Positions 1 through 9,936 are shown, counted from the first letter of the stretch. The stretch is DNA of 64,000 nt from an uncultured Acidimicrobiales bacterium (GCA_937925845.1 CALAML010000040.1:1-64000), one strand, 5' to 3'. Notes: generated by a model from the sequence alone, not told the origin. Made by a program: numbers and translations.

Positions 1-1
1 T

Positions 2-1504
2 GGGTCAGGTCGCGAGTCACTCGAACTACTCACCCGACCATCGATCTGGCGGGTGTTTCGGTTCACTGTGCTGCAAGCCCTGGCATCAACCGCGCTCACC
101 CTTGCGGTCGGCTTGCCGATCGCCCACGGTATCGCCCGCTATCGGTTCGTAGGCCGCACCGCGCTGCGTGCCCTCGTGGTGGTGCCGTTTGTGCTGCCGA
201 CGCTGGTTGTTGCTGCCGCATTCGACTCGATGTTGCGCACCTTTGGACTCGACCGAGGCCGCTTTGATCTTGACCAGTCGCTGGTGGCCCTCCTTGCCGC
301 CCACGTCTTCTTTAACGTGGCTGTGGTTGTGCGGTTGGTGGGTGGTTTCTGGAGCTCGATCGACCGACGTCAGGTCGACGCCGCTCGGGTGCTGGGAGCG
401 AGTCGACTTCGAGCCTTCCGAGTAGTAACCCTGCCCCAACTAGCGCCGGTTATCGGCGGCGCATCGATGGTGGTCTTTCTCTTTTCGGTCACCAGCTTCG
501 GATTGGTGCTCATTCTCGGTGGCCCCACCCGCGCCACCGTAGAGACCGAGATCTACCGATTCGCCATCTCCCGGCTCGATTTCGACGGTGCCGCGGTGCT
601 GGCTTTGGTCCAACTCGTCGTAGTGGTCGTACTCGCCGCGTTGGCGGGCAAGGTGCAGCGCCGATATGCGGTCGGAGGAACCACAGGGGGGACCGAGCAG
701 GGGGTCCCCGTCAACGGTTGGGGTCGGCGTATCCATCTCGGCGGACTGTTGCTGGTGGTAGCGGTGGTGATCGGATTGCCGCTGGCAATGCTGGTCGAAC
801 GTGCCTTCAGCGTAGGAGACGGCTACGGCATGACGAACTTCACGTCGCTCACCGAAGAGGTTCGCCTGCTGCCCACAAGCCCGATGACGGCGATGACCAA
901 TTCCCTTCGCTTCGCGGTTGCTGCAGCGTTGGTAGCCACGCTGGTGGGGGCGGCTGCAGCCCGAGTGATTGTAGCCGGGGGCAGGCTGGGTCGGATGCTT
1001 GAAGCGGCGGTACTGGTTCCCCTCGGAACCTCCGCAGTGACGCTGGGGTTGGGCTACATCGTGGGCTTCTCGGCGTTCGACCTTCGCCGGTCGGTGTGGC
1101 TGGTGCCCGCAGCTCACGCGGTGATCGGTCTCCCGTTTGTACTGGGTGCTCTGGTGCCGGTGCTCCGGGCCATCAACCCGTCGGAACGCGAAGCGGCGGC
1201 GCTCCTCGGCGCATCTCCGCTTCGGGTGTGGTGGGAAGTCGACCGCCGGATCGCCAGCCGAGCCATCGTGACCGGTGCCGGGTTTGCCGTTGCCGTCAGC
1301 ATCGGTGAATTCGGGGCCACAAGCTTTCTCTCCCGCGGTGAAGACTCCTTCACCGCGCCCATGGCTATCTTCCGGCTCCTGTCGCAGCCCGGTGATTCAC
1401 TGCGAGGTCAGGCCATGGCCCTCAGTGTGATTATTGGCGTGGTGGTCGCCGCCGTGGCCCTGCTTCTTGAAGTCCGTCGCGACCGCACCACAACCCTGCT
1501 GTGA
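2..1504 (+). CDS. ABC transporter permease (ThiP/FbpB-like, two permease domains), 5' partial
   Basis: Frame is open to the left edge; multiple TM segments and two binding-protein-dependent permease signatures (…AARVLGASRLRAFRVVTLPQLAP…, …EREAAALLGASPLRVWWEVDRR…). Confidence 0.85.
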   Translation, partial: GSGRESLELLTRPSIWRVFRFTVLQALASTALTLAVGLPIAHGIARYRFVGRTALRALVVVPFVLPTLVVAAAFDSMLRTFGLDRGRFDLDQSLVALLAAHVFFNVAVVVRLVGGFWSSIDRRQVDAARVLGASRLRAFRVVTLPQLAPVIGGASMVVFLFSVTSFGLVLILGGPTRATVETEIYRFAISRLDFDGAAVLALVQLVVVVVLAALAGKVQRRYAVGGTTGGTEQGVPVNGWGRRIHLGGLLLVVAVVIGLPLAMLVERAFSVGDGYGMTNFTSLTEEVRLLPTSPMTAMTNSLRFAVAAALVATLVGAAAARVIVAGGRLGRMLEAAVLVPLGTSAVTLGLGYIVGFSAFDLRRSVWLVPAAHAVIGLPFVLGALVPVLRAINPSEREAAALLGASPLRVWWEVDRRIASRAIVTGAGFAVAVSIGEFGATSFLSRGEDSFTAPMAIFRLLSQPGDSLRGQAMALSVIIGVVVAAVALLLEVRRDRTTTLL

Positions 1505-1595
1505 TGGGAGCCGTGAAGCTACGGGTAGGGGAGCCACTAACGGGGTACGGGTTTATCGTTGGGCCATTGAAGCCGATGCCCGAGCGGTGGCTGGG

Positions 1596-2582
1596 ATGAC
1601 GTTCGGTGAGCCGGGAGCCGCGGTCGATGTCGAAGAAGTAACGGTGCGCTTCGGTGCAACCGTTGCCCTTGATCGTTTCACCCAGTCGGTGGCCCCGGGC
1701 GAAGTGCTGGCGGTGGTCGGACCCTCCGGTTGTGGCAAATCGACCCTGCTACGGGCCATCGCCGGACTGGAACAACTCGCCTCCGGCCGGGTCCGGATCG
1801 ACGGGCAGGATCTTGTGGGCACTCCACCCCATCAACGTGAGCTAGGGCTGATGTTTCAGGACCATGCGCTCTTTAGCCAACTCGATGTTGCTGGCAACAT
1901 CGGCTTCGGCCTGCGCATGCGACGACGTTCCAAGCCCGAGATGGCAGCCAGAGTGGACGAGCTCCTCAAGCTCGTCGACCTCGACGGGTTTGGTCACCGC
2001 TCGGTCGATGAGCTTTCCGGCGGAGAGGCCCAGCGGGTGGCCTTGGCTCGAGCACTCGCTCCGTCGCCCCGGCTCCTGATGCTCGACGAGCCATTGGGCT
2101 CGCTCGACCGAGTCTTGCGGGAACAGCTGACCCACGACCTGCGGAGGGTGCTGCGGGAGCTGGGCCACACCGCCATCCATGTCACCCACGACCAACACGA
2201 GGCCTTTGCTCTGGCCGACCGCATCGCCATCATGCGGGATGGCCAGCTGGTGCAGTCCGGCCGCCCATCGGAGCTTTGGTCAGCACCTGCTGATGCCTTT
2301 GTCGCCGAATTTCTTGGTCATCCCAACATCTGGGATCGCGGCGACCAGGTAGAGGTGGTGCCTCTGAACGCCATCACCATCGTGAAGGGCAACGATTCCG
2401 ATCGCGGCGAACTCGACGGTGTGGTCACCGTCGCCGAATTCCAGGGCGAACGCTGGCGGCTAACCGTCGCCACGGAATCCCACGGCGAAGTCCACCTCGA
2501 AGCCGAAGAGCCCGAAGATCTCGGCCAAGAGGTGGAGCTCAAAATCAACCAGGCCCGCATTATCACCCTGCCCAACAGATAG
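1596..2582 (+). CDS. ABC transporter ATP-binding protein (thiamine/iron/polyamine type)
   Basis: Walker A GPSGCGKST, signature LSGGEAQRVALARAL, Walker B LLMLDEP, H-loop THDQHEA; ATG at 1596 preferred over the longer ORF start. Confidence 0.9.
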   Translation: MTFGEPGAAVDVEEVTVRFGATVALDRFTQSVAPGEVLAVVGPSGCGKSTLLRAIAGLEQLASGRVRIDGQDLVGTPPHQRELGLMFQDHALFSQLDVAGNIGFGLRMRRRSKPEMAARVDELLKLVDLDGFGHRSVDELSGGEAQRVALARALAPSPRLLMLDEPLGSLDRVLREQLTHDLRRVLRELGHTAIHVTHDQHEAFALADRIAIMRDGQLVQSGRPSELWSAPADAFVAEFLGHPNIWDRGDQVEVVPLNAITIVKGNDSDRGELDGVVTVAEFQGERWRLTVATESHGEVHLEAEEPEDLGQEVELKINQARIITLPNR

Positions 2583-2583
2583 G

Positions 2584-2631
2584 AGTTGGGCTGTCTGGGG
2601 TCTAACCCCCAAAGCCCCCAACGTTTGTGGG
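2584..2631. repeat. palindromic repeat AGTTGGG…GGGGTCTAACCCCC…CCAAC, copy D
   Basis: AGTTGGGCTGTCTGGGGTCTAACCCCCAAAGCCCCCAACGTTTGTGGG; similar to 55653 and 61804. Confidence 0.7.
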
Positions 2632-3594
2632 TCAGACGGTGGCCGACTCGGCTTGGGCGGTGTTGGCCTCGTACCAGGCGATGGTTCGGCGCAGGCCATC
2701 GACGAAGGATGTCTCGGCCTGGAAGCCAAATTCTTCTCTGGCCCGCGAGGCGTCGACGCATCGGCGCGGTTGGCCGTCGGGCTTGTTTGCATCCCACTCG
2801 ATGTGACCAGAGAAGCCGACCAGGTCGGCCACCAGTTCGACCAGCGCCTTGATGGCGATCTCCTCGGTGGCGCCGAGGTTGACCGGCTCCCGGCCGTCAT
2901 AGTGTTCGGCGGCAGCCACCACTCCCGCAGCGGCATCATCAACAAAGAGGAACTCGCGGCTTGCGGAGCCGCTACCCCAGACGGTGATCGACTCGGCCAT
3001 GGAGTTTCGGGCGTCGACGCACTTCTTGATCAAAGCCGGAATCACGTGGGACACGTCGGGATGGAACTTGTCGCCGGGGCCATAAAGGTTGGTGGGCATC
3101 AGGTAGATGCCCTTCTGGCCGTACTGATCGCGGTTGGCCTGCAGCTGAACCAACTGGGCCAGCTTGGCGATGCCGTACGGGGCGTTGGTCTCCTCGGGGA
3201 ATCCGGTCCAGAGGCTTTCCTCCTGGAACGGAACCGCAGTGATCTTCGGGTAGGAACAGATCGTGCCGACAACAACGGTCTTGGTCACATCGGCGACACG
3301 CGCCGCCTCAATCACATTCGTGCCCAGCAGGAGGTTGTCGAGGTAGAGGTCGGCCGGCCTGGCCTGGTTCGCTCCGATCCCACCCACTCGGGCGGCAAGG
3401 TGAATCACCACATCGGGGCGAATATCCCGAAGATAAGTCTCAGCGGTCTCGCGGTGACGGAGGTCGGTCTGATCGCTGCGGGGCACGTCGATGTCGGTGC
3501 AACCGGCCTCCTTTAACGCAGAGACGACGGCCGAGCCCAGAAAGCCGGCTCCGCCAGTAACCACGGTCCGCGTTTCACGCCAAAACGATGACAT
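2632..3594 (-). CDS. fcl: GDP-L-fucose synthase / NAD-dependent epimerase
   Basis: Rossmann TGGAGFLGSAV; characteristic HLAARVGGIGAN, NAPYGIAKLAQL and PTNLYGPGDKFHPDVSHVIPALI. Confidence 0.85.
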   Translation of the reverse strand: MSSFWRETRTVVTGGAGFLGSAVVSALKEAGCTDIDVPRSDQTDLRHRETAETYLRDIRPDVVIHLAARVGGIGANQARPADLYLDNLLLGTNVIEAARVADVTKTVVVGTICSYPKITAVPFQEESLWTGFPEETNAPYGIAKLAQLVQLQANRDQYGQKGIYLMPTNLYGPGDKFHPDVSHVIPALIKKCVDARNSMAESITVWGSGSASREFLFVDDAAAGVVAAAEHYDGREPVNLGATEEIAIKALVELVADLVGFSGHIEWDANKPDGQPRRCVDASRAREEFGFQAETSFVDGLRRTIAWYEANTAQAESATV

Positions 3595-3710
3595 CAGCTA
3601 AACCTATCGTCGATCTCCAGGGTCCTTGAGGCATGGTGCCGACAAGTCGACCCACACCTTCCTATCGGCGGCAGAGCAGCATCGGTGAGATCGGCCAAGA
3701 CCGACCAAGC

Positions 3711-4874
3711 CTAAATGTCGAGAACCTGGGCTGCGATCAGTTCTTCGAGGTGGCTGGTGTCGAACCAGTTGAGCTCGAGACTCTTGGCCCGCCGGAAGAA
3801 CAGCTGGGCATCACACTCGACGGTGAAGCCCATACCGCCGTGGATCTGGATGGCCACACCACTGACCTTGCGATAGATCTCGGTCGCCATCATCTTGGCC
3901 ATCGGAGCCAGCTTCTCGATCGAGCGGGACTCATCGCGGGCCCAGGCGGCCTGGTGCACCAGCGTGGTCACCCCATCGATCTCGGTGATGCCGTCGGCCA
4001 GGTAGTGGTTCAACGACTGGAACGCGGCGAGGGGCTTGTCGAACTGGACCCGCTCCTTGGCGTATTCGCAGGTGATCTCGTGTACCCGCCGAGCCCCGCC
4101 GACACACATCGCACCCACCAGGATGTTGGTATCCATCATGGTGCGGTGCCAGAGGCTCCAGCCGGTCCCGGGGTCGCCGACCCGAGCCGTGAGCGGGACC
4201 GAAACGTTGTCGAAGTCGAGCCGGTACTGAGTGTCGTAGGCCACGCTCTGCTGCTGGGTCATGGTGAGCCCGGCGGCGTCGGGGGCAACCACAAAGATGT
4301 CCACCCCATCCGCGGTGCGGGCCAGCACCAGGAAGGCGTCGGCTGAGCTGGCATAGAACACATGGCGCTTCACCCCCGACAGCTGGACCGAGTCAGGGTT
4401 GTCCGGGTCGGCCACGGCCTGCATCTGCACGCCCGTTGGGCCGGAGCTGTTGTCGGGCTCAAGCCAGGCCGGAGTGAGGATCATCGAACCGGCCGCGATA
4501 CCGGGAAGGTAGGTCTGCTTTTGTTCGTCGGTGCCGCCGCGGGCCAACACGCCGGCGCTGATCACCGACGACACCAGGTGCGGAGACGGGGCCAGGGTTC
4601 GACCGAACTCCTCGTAGACGACGGTGGAGTCGAGCAGCGTCATGCCTGATCCGCCAAATTCCTCAGGCACCAAGGCGCCAGCGAGCCCCAGCTGGGCCAA
4701 CTGATCCCAAAACTCGCTGTCGTAACCCTTGGCGTCGTTCTCCAGAGCCCGCACCGCCTCGACCGGCGCCTTGGAATCGCAGAGGCCTCCCACGGCGTCT
4801 CGCAACATGTCTTGTTCTTCGGTGAAAGCCAGATCGAGCATCGTTGTGTCTCCGGTAGTGGGCCTTGAGCCCAA
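3711..4874 (-). CDS. acyl-CoA dehydrogenase family protein
   Basis: FTEEQDMLRDAVGGL N-terminus, PEEFGGSGM, C-terminal QIHGGMGFTVECDAQLFFRRAK. Confidence 0.9.
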   Translation of the reverse strand: MGSRPTTGDTTMLDLAFTEEQDMLRDAVGGLCDSKAPVEAVRALENDAKGYDSEFWDQLAQLGLAGALVPEEFGGSGMTLLDSTVVYEEFGRTLAPSPHLVSSVISAGVLARGGTDEQKQTYLPGIAAGSMILTPAWLEPDNSSGPTGVQMQAVADPDNPDSVQLSGVKRHVFYASSADAFLVLARTADGVDIFVVAPDAAGLTMTQQQSVAYDTQYRLDFDNVSVPLTARVGDPGTGWSLWHRTMMDTNILVGAMCVGGARRVHEITCEYAKERVQFDKPLAAFQSLNHYLADGITEIDGVTTLVHQAAWARDESRSIEKLAPMAKMMATEIYRKVSGVAIQIHGGMGFTVECDAQLFFRRAKSLELNWFDTSHLEELIAAQVLDI

Positions 4875-4975
4875 TTGTCATCGTTGGTGTTGCGGTTGGT
4901 TGCTGTCGTTGTGGTTGTTGTGTGGGGTCGCTATTGCTGCCGGTGGTGCGTGCGCCTTGCGGGTGGCACCAGAGC

Positions 4976-6100
4976 TCAGGGTTGCCAGTCGCTGCCGGTT
5001 CTGGCCCAGGGGTTGTCTTGAGCGTCTTTGGGGATGGCCACCTTCACCCTGCAGGTGGTGGCGACCCTGGTCTCGGCGGTGAGGGTCACGTCAAGTTCGG
5101 CCCAAGCGCAACCAACGTCATCGATCTCGGTGGCGGTCACGTCGGCGGAAAGGGTCATGGTGTCGCCGGGATACACCGAGTCCCGCATCCGGAACGTCAT
5201 CCGGCCAAGACGGCTACGTGGGCCGCACCAGTCGGTTACGAACCGCTCGAACCAGGCGGCCTGATTCGGGGTGTTCAGAAAGATGTCACGAGTGCCGTTG
5301 CGGTTCACCGCAAAGTCGTAGTCGTGGTGCATCGGCCGCCAATCACGCGACGCCAACGCCCCCAACACCACGGTGGTGGCCGAGACGTCCTTGGCCAGCG
5401 ACGGCAACGAATCGCCGACGGCAACATCGCCGAACACCAACTGTGCCTTATCGCTGCGGGGCGGGTTGGCTGGGTTGGGCGAGGATGGCGCCGATGCCTG
5501 GTTGTCGATCGATGGAGCCTCGCTGGACTCGGCCTTGGCTGGCTCGCCAGCCGTGGCGGTTGATGGCTCGTCCGGAGCCGCTTCGGGGCGTCGATAGCCG
5601 AAGGCGGTGTAGCTCTCGACCCCCATCACCTCATCGGCGGCGTTGAGGTACTCAACCTCCAGTACCCAGAATCGGCCGGTGCCGAGCTTGGTGGTTTTGG
5701 GTTCGCTGATCGAACGAAGCACCTGGCGGCTGCGGATCCGATCGCCGATACGGACCGGAGTGAAGAAGGTGATGGTGTTCTCCGAGATGATGGCCTCGGG
5801 TAGCGCCAGCTCCTCCTTGAGGTCAAAGTGCACCTGGAGCGGCACCGCAGGCTCGCTGCGCCCCGGCGACCAATGATGGGGTCGAAACCACACCGACAAC
5901 ATGGTCGGCGGGGCGATGGGCCCCGCGGTGATCTCGGCGGCCGCCGCTTCGTCCCAGTACAGGGGGTTGCCGTTTTCAGTGGCGGCGCAGGTGTTCCAGA
6001 TGTAGCCGTGCTCGACCGGGAAGCCGCCATCGACCTCATACTGGGGCTCGCCGATCTTGGCGTTTACCGCTTCCGGGATGTCCATCAGGTCGGTGCTCAT
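4976..6100 (-). CDS. MaoC / FAS1-type dehydratase, double hot-dog
   Basis: N-terminal dehydratase-like half (GAPIAPPTMLSVWFRP…) and C-terminal MaoC-like half (SRDWRPMHHDYDFA), joined by a low-complexity S/A/P linker. Confidence 0.75.
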   Translation of the reverse strand: MSTDLMDIPEAVNAKIGEPQYEVDGGFPVEHGYIWNTCAATENGNPLYWDEAAAAEITAGPIAPPTMLSVWFRPHHWSPGRSEPAVPLQVHFDLKEELALPEAIISENTITFFTPVRIGDRIRSRQVLRSISEPKTTKLGTGRFWVLEVEYLNAADEVMGVESYTAFGYRRPEAAPDEPSTATAGEPAKAESSEAPSIDNQASAPSSPNPANPPRSDKAQLVFGDVAVGDSLPSLAKDVSATTVVLGALASRDWRPMHHDYDFAVNRNGTRDIFLNTPNQAAWFERFVTDWCGPRSRLGRMTFRMRDSVYPGDTMTLSADVTATEIDDVGCAWAELDVTLTAETRVATTCRVKVAIPKDAQDNPWARTGSDWQP

Positions 6101-6218
6101 CGAGCCGGTTCACCTCTTGTTGTCACGGTCAGCGCCGCTGTTGGTTCGGGTGAGGGCGGCGCGTTGTGGAGCCGGGGCCTGACCCTCAGTGTGATCAGAG
6201 CCATCTGCGTAACCAGTG

Positions 6219-7376
6219 TCATCCGATGGCTCCGCTGGCGATCAGGGCCTCGATGGCCGCTTCGCCGAGCCCGGCTTCGTCAAAGACATCGCGGGTGTGG
6301 GTGGTTCCCATGTCGGCGATGGGCAGGTCGGTGGCATCGACCTGGCCCGCCAACATGGCCCCGACCTGGCGTAACGACCCTTCGGTCGGATGGGTGACCT
6401 CCACAAAGGCATCGCGGGCTACGTACTGCTCGTCGCTCGTAAGCTCCACCACATCAAGCACCGGGGTGACGCAGGTGTCGGCCGGAGCCAGCGCGGCAAC
6501 CCACTCGTCGCGGCTCCGGGAGGCAAAGGCGGAAGCAAAGTCGGAACGCATCGCCTCGACCGCCCCGTTCTCAGTCTCGTACTGACGGCCAACCCACTGC
6601 TCGCACCCGAGACCGCGGCACAGGTTGTCGAAGAAGCGGCCCTCGATGGCGCCGACGGCCACCCACCGATCATCGCTGGTGCGGTAGACGTCATACCAGG
6701 CGTAGCGCCCGGTGAGCAGCCCATGGCGCGGTCCAGGTTCGACTCCCTCAGCAAAAAATTCATCGACGGCCAGCGACATCAGCGACAGCGCGCCGTCAGC
6801 GATCGATACATCGAGATGGGCGCCCTCACCGGTGGTGGCCCGACCGACCAGGGCAGCGCAGATCGAGGCGACGGCATGCAAACCACCCGCGGCACTGTCG
6901 GCAACCGTGGCGCCAGGTAGCGCCGGACCCCCCTCGGCGTTGGTGCCTGAACAATGCAGGTAGCCGGCGACACCGAGGTAGTTCAGGTCGTGGCCGGCCC
7001 ACTGCGCTCTGGGCCCATCCTGGCCGAAACCGGTGGTCGAGCACAGAATCACCCCCGGGTTGGCTCCCTTCAACCGGTCATAGGCCAGGTTGAGCCGAGC
7101 CATCACCCCGGGGCGAAAGCTCTCGATCACCACGTCGGAGTCTGCCACCAGCCGAAGAAAGGCATCGGCGCCGGCTTCGCTCTTCAAGTCGATCTGGACC
7201 CGGCGCATGCCACGGTGAGCGCTGTAAGCGTAGGCCGGGGGAGTGATCTGCACCGCGCCATCACGCGGCATCGGGCCCACCTTCACAACCGAGGCGCCGT
7301 AGTCGGCCAGCCAACGCGAGGCGCGCGCCGCGGGCCCGACACTCGCCAGATCCAAAACCTTGATCCCCTCGAGCAC
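6219..7376 (-). CDS. CaiB/BaiF family CoA-transferase
   Basis: LEGIKVLDLASVGPAARASRWLADYGASVVKV, DLKSEAGADAFLRLVADSDVVIESFRPGVMARL. GTG start at 7376 preferred; the longer ORF overlaps the neighbouring gene. Confidence 0.88.
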   Translation of the reverse strand: MLEGIKVLDLASVGPAARASRWLADYGASVVKVGPMPRDGAVQITPPAYAYSAHRGMRRVQIDLKSEAGADAFLRLVADSDVVIESFRPGVMARLNLAYDRLKGANPGVILCSTTGFGQDGPRAQWAGHDLNYLGVAGYLHCSGTNAEGGPALPGATVADSAAGGLHAVASICAALVGRATTGEGAHLDVSIADGALSLMSLAVDEFFAEGVEPGPRHGLLTGRYAWYDVYRTSDDRWVAVGAIEGRFFDNLCRGLGCEQWVGRQYETENGAVEAMRSDFASAFASRSRDEWVAALAPADTCVTPVLDVVELTSDEQYVARDAFVEVTHPTEGSLRQVGAMLAGQVDATDLPIADMGTTHTRDVFDEAGLGEAAIEALIASGAIG

Positions 7377-7395
7377 GAAAACGTGTCCTGTCTGG

Positions 7396-8613
7396 CTAGA
7401 ACGCCTTGGGTAGACCGAGGCCGCGACGGGAAATGATGTTCTTTTGCACCTCGCTGGTGCCACCACCGATGGTGTCGAGCACCGTGTACCGGTAGGTGCT
7501 CTCGGCCCGGCCCTCCATCGGAGCATCTTCGGTCTTCACCCGAAGCTGGGTGCCGGGGCCGCCCAGATCCATCGACGCGTTGGCCAACCGCTTGGAGAAC
7601 TCGGTGGTGTAAAGCTTGTACTCGCTGGCCTCGATGGTCGGTGGGGGACCGCCCGAGGCTTCGCTCTTCACCGTGGCATCGACCACGTTGAGCCCCATCA
7701 CTCGGGCCATTTCCGCCTCGGCGGCCAGGTGAGCCACCCGGGCCCGCACCAACGGATCGTCCTTCAAGGGAACTCCGTCTCGTTCAGTGGAGCGGATGTG
7801 GTCGACCAAAAGGTCGAGCCGTTGCTTCACCGGCGAGTAGGTGAACATGGTGAAGCGCTCAAGGTCGAGCGCCTGGCTGATGTACTGGAACCCCTTGTTG
7901 AGGTCGCCCACCACATACTCGTCGGGAACAAACACGTCATCGAAGAAGACGTCGTTCGTGCGCTCATCGCCCATGGTCCAAATGCCCTGCACCGTGACGC
8001 CGGAGATGTCGAACGGCGGGTCGGGGTGAGTGGGTAGCGGAACCAGGAAGAGGGTGATGCCGTTCCACTTCGGCACATCGGGATCGGTTCGGGCGCCGAC
8101 CCAGTACCACTCGGCGAAGTGGGCCGAGGTGGTCCAAGTCTTCTGACCGTTCAAGACCCAGCCGCCCTTGACCTCGGTGGCCTTGAGCTTCATCGCGGCA
8201 GCATCGGAGCCGGCCTCTGGCTCGCTGTAACCCACAGCGAACTCCACCTCGTTGTTCAGAATTTTCGGCAGGAACTCCTCTTTGAGGAACTCCGAACCGT
8301 GAGCGATCAACGTCTTGCCGATGATGCCCACCCCCTTGCCGATCTGGGGGCCGCCGCGGCCAGCCAACTCTTCGTTCAGCAGGTACTCGTAGACGCCCTC
8401 GCCCTCCTGGCCGTCGTACTCCTTGGGCCAGGTCATGCCGAGCCATCCCTGACGGCCCATCTCCTTCATGATGGCGCGACGCTTCGGGGTGTCGACGATC
8501 TGAGCCATATTTTCGCGGGTGGGATCGAAGATCTCGGGGTCGTCGTTGGCGTCCAGGAACGCCTGGACTTCTTTCAGAAACGCCTGTTGTTCTTCGGAGA
8601 AATCGAAGTTCAT
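7396..8613 (-). CDS. acyl-CoA dehydrogenase family protein
   Basis: MNFDFSEEQQAFLKEVQAFL; NGQKTWTTSAHFAEW; C-terminal GGGTSEVQKNIISRRGLGLP; ATG at 8613. Confidence 0.92.
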   Translation of the reverse strand: MNFDFSEEQQAFLKEVQAFLDANDDPEIFDPTRENMAQIVDTPKRRAIMKEMGRQGWLGMTWPKEYDGQEGEGVYEYLLNEELAGRGGPQIGKGVGIIGKTLIAHGSEFLKEEFLPKILNNEVEFAVGYSEPEAGSDAAAMKLKATEVKGGWVLNGQKTWTTSAHFAEWYWVGARTDPDVPKWNGITLFLVPLPTHPDPPFDISGVTVQGIWTMGDERTNDVFFDDVFVPDEYVVGDLNKGFQYISQALDLERFTMFTYSPVKQRLDLLVDHIRSTERDGVPLKDDPLVRARVAHLAAEAEMARVMGLNVVDATVKSEASGGPPPTIEASEYKLYTTEFSKRLANASMDLGGPGTQLRVKTEDAPMEGRAESTYRYTVLDTIGGGTSEVQKNIISRRGLGLPKAF

Positions 8614-8668
8614 GCGTGGGCCCCCGCGCTGAAGAGTCTGAGCTGTCACCGGTGTGGTTCGGCACAAC

Positions 8669-8685
8669 TGTAACGGACTGTTACA
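8669..8685. promoter_or_regulatory. palindromic operator candidate upstream of acyl-CoA dehydrogenase operon
   Basis: TGTAAC-GGACT-GTTACA perfect 6-bp arms, 56 nt upstream of the minus-strand start at 8613. Confidence 0.55.
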
Positions 8686-8756
8686 GAATAGCTGATTGTG
8701 CTGGGCGGAAGTCCGGTCGGAGCACAGATCCGGTGATGGTCACCCTGGTTCGCGGG

Positions 8757-9887
8757 TCAGGTTTGGTAGTCGCTGATCTGGATTTCGGTCCCGTAGTCGG
8801 CGAAGTCGCCGTCGGCTCGGGCCTGGCGGAAGTCACCCCAGGTGATCGGCCGATAGTGCGGTTGGTCGCCAGCACCGACCGAACTGGCAAGAGGGGCATA
8901 GGTGGTGTCGTAGCTCGGGTTAAAGAAGTACGGCAGCGAAAACCGCACCCGGTCGGTGCGGGGCAGCACCCGATGCAGCGCGGCCCGGTAGCGGTCGTTC
9001 GACCACACCTGCATCATGTCGCCGGTGTTGATTACCAACGCCCCCGGCACCGGAGCCACATCAACCCATCCACTGGGGCCATCCGGGTGGGCCACCTGAA
9101 GGCCGCCGACCTCGTCCTGGGCGAGGACCGTCAGTGCCCCAGCATCGCTGTGGTGATGCAGCGCCATGTCGCCCAACGGTGTGGTCTGTGCCGCCTCGGC
9201 GGGGTTGAGCTGATCATCGAGGGGATAGTGGTTCAACCGAAGAAAGCTGGTGTGGCCCGGGGCGAAACCACTATGCAGGGCGCGGGCTGGCTCGCCTAAC
9301 CCCAGGCAAAACGCCGACAGCAGAAACAGCGACAGCTCCTCGCATGCACTGAGGTAGCTCACCATCGTGTCGCGGAAGCCGTCTATGGCCGGCCACTGGT
9401 TCTGGCCGTCGACCGGCTGAGCGTTGGCCGGGTGATCATCGCCGAGCTCGGGACAAGGGATCTGGCCGATGTCGAGCACCTCTTTAAGGTCGCGACGGTT
9501 CTTGGTCAGCTCCCGGTCATAGAAGCCCCGGGCGTTGGTTTTGCTTCGTTGCAACCGCCGTTTCTCGGCTTGGGGCCGGGCGAAGAACGTTCGTGTCGCG
9601 ACCCAGACCGAGTCCAGCAGCTCCGGGGCCAAACCATGGTTGACCACCTGGAAAAAGCCAAAACGGGCCGATGCATCAGCGACTGCTTCAACAACCTCGG
9701 AACCGGGCACCGTGGAGTCAGGCACGGTTGATTCCGGCGTCGTTGAGTCGGAAACGGATGAGTCGTCCATTGCTGATTTGGGCATGGCTGATTCGGAAGC
9801 GGCAGCGTCCGCTGGCGACGCCGGGCTGACTGGCGACAGGCTCGGCGAGGCACGGCGGCCAAGGTCCACGATCGGAACTTCGATCAT
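8757..9887 (-). CDS. 2-oxoglutarate/Fe(II) oxygenase (isopenicillin-N-synthase-like)
   Basis: FGFFQVVNHG; HHHSDAGALTVLAQDEVGGLQV; GALVINTGDMMQVWSNDRYRAALHRVL; RVRFSLPYFFNP. Confidence 0.9.
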   Translation of the reverse strand: MIEVPIVDLGRRASPSLSPVSPASPADAAASESAMPKSAMDDSSVSDSTTPESTVPDSTVPGSEVVEAVADASARFGFFQVVNHGLAPELLDSVWVATRTFFARPQAEKRRLQRSKTNARGFYDRELTKNRRDLKEVLDIGQIPCPELGDDHPANAQPVDGQNQWPAIDGFRDTMVSYLSACEELSLFLLSAFCLGLGEPARALHSGFAPGHTSFLRLNHYPLDDQLNPAEAAQTTPLGDMALHHHSDAGALTVLAQDEVGGLQVAHPDGPSGWVDVAPVPGALVINTGDMMQVWSNDRYRAALHRVLPRTDRVRFSLPYFFNPSYDTTYAPLASSVGAGDQPHYRPITWGDFRQARADGDFADYGTEIQISDYQT

Positions 9888-9936
9888 CGTGCCATCCTTT
9901 CACGGGTGGTGGGGCCGGGACTGCCGGCCGGTGAGG

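Noticed and set aside
440-1117. Long antisense ORFs throughout the window (for example 440..1117 -, 2653..3516 +, 50316..51938 +, 54301..55461 +)
   Set aside because: They mirror well-supported genes on the other strand and have low-complexity R/G/H/P-rich translations typical of high-GC antisense frames.
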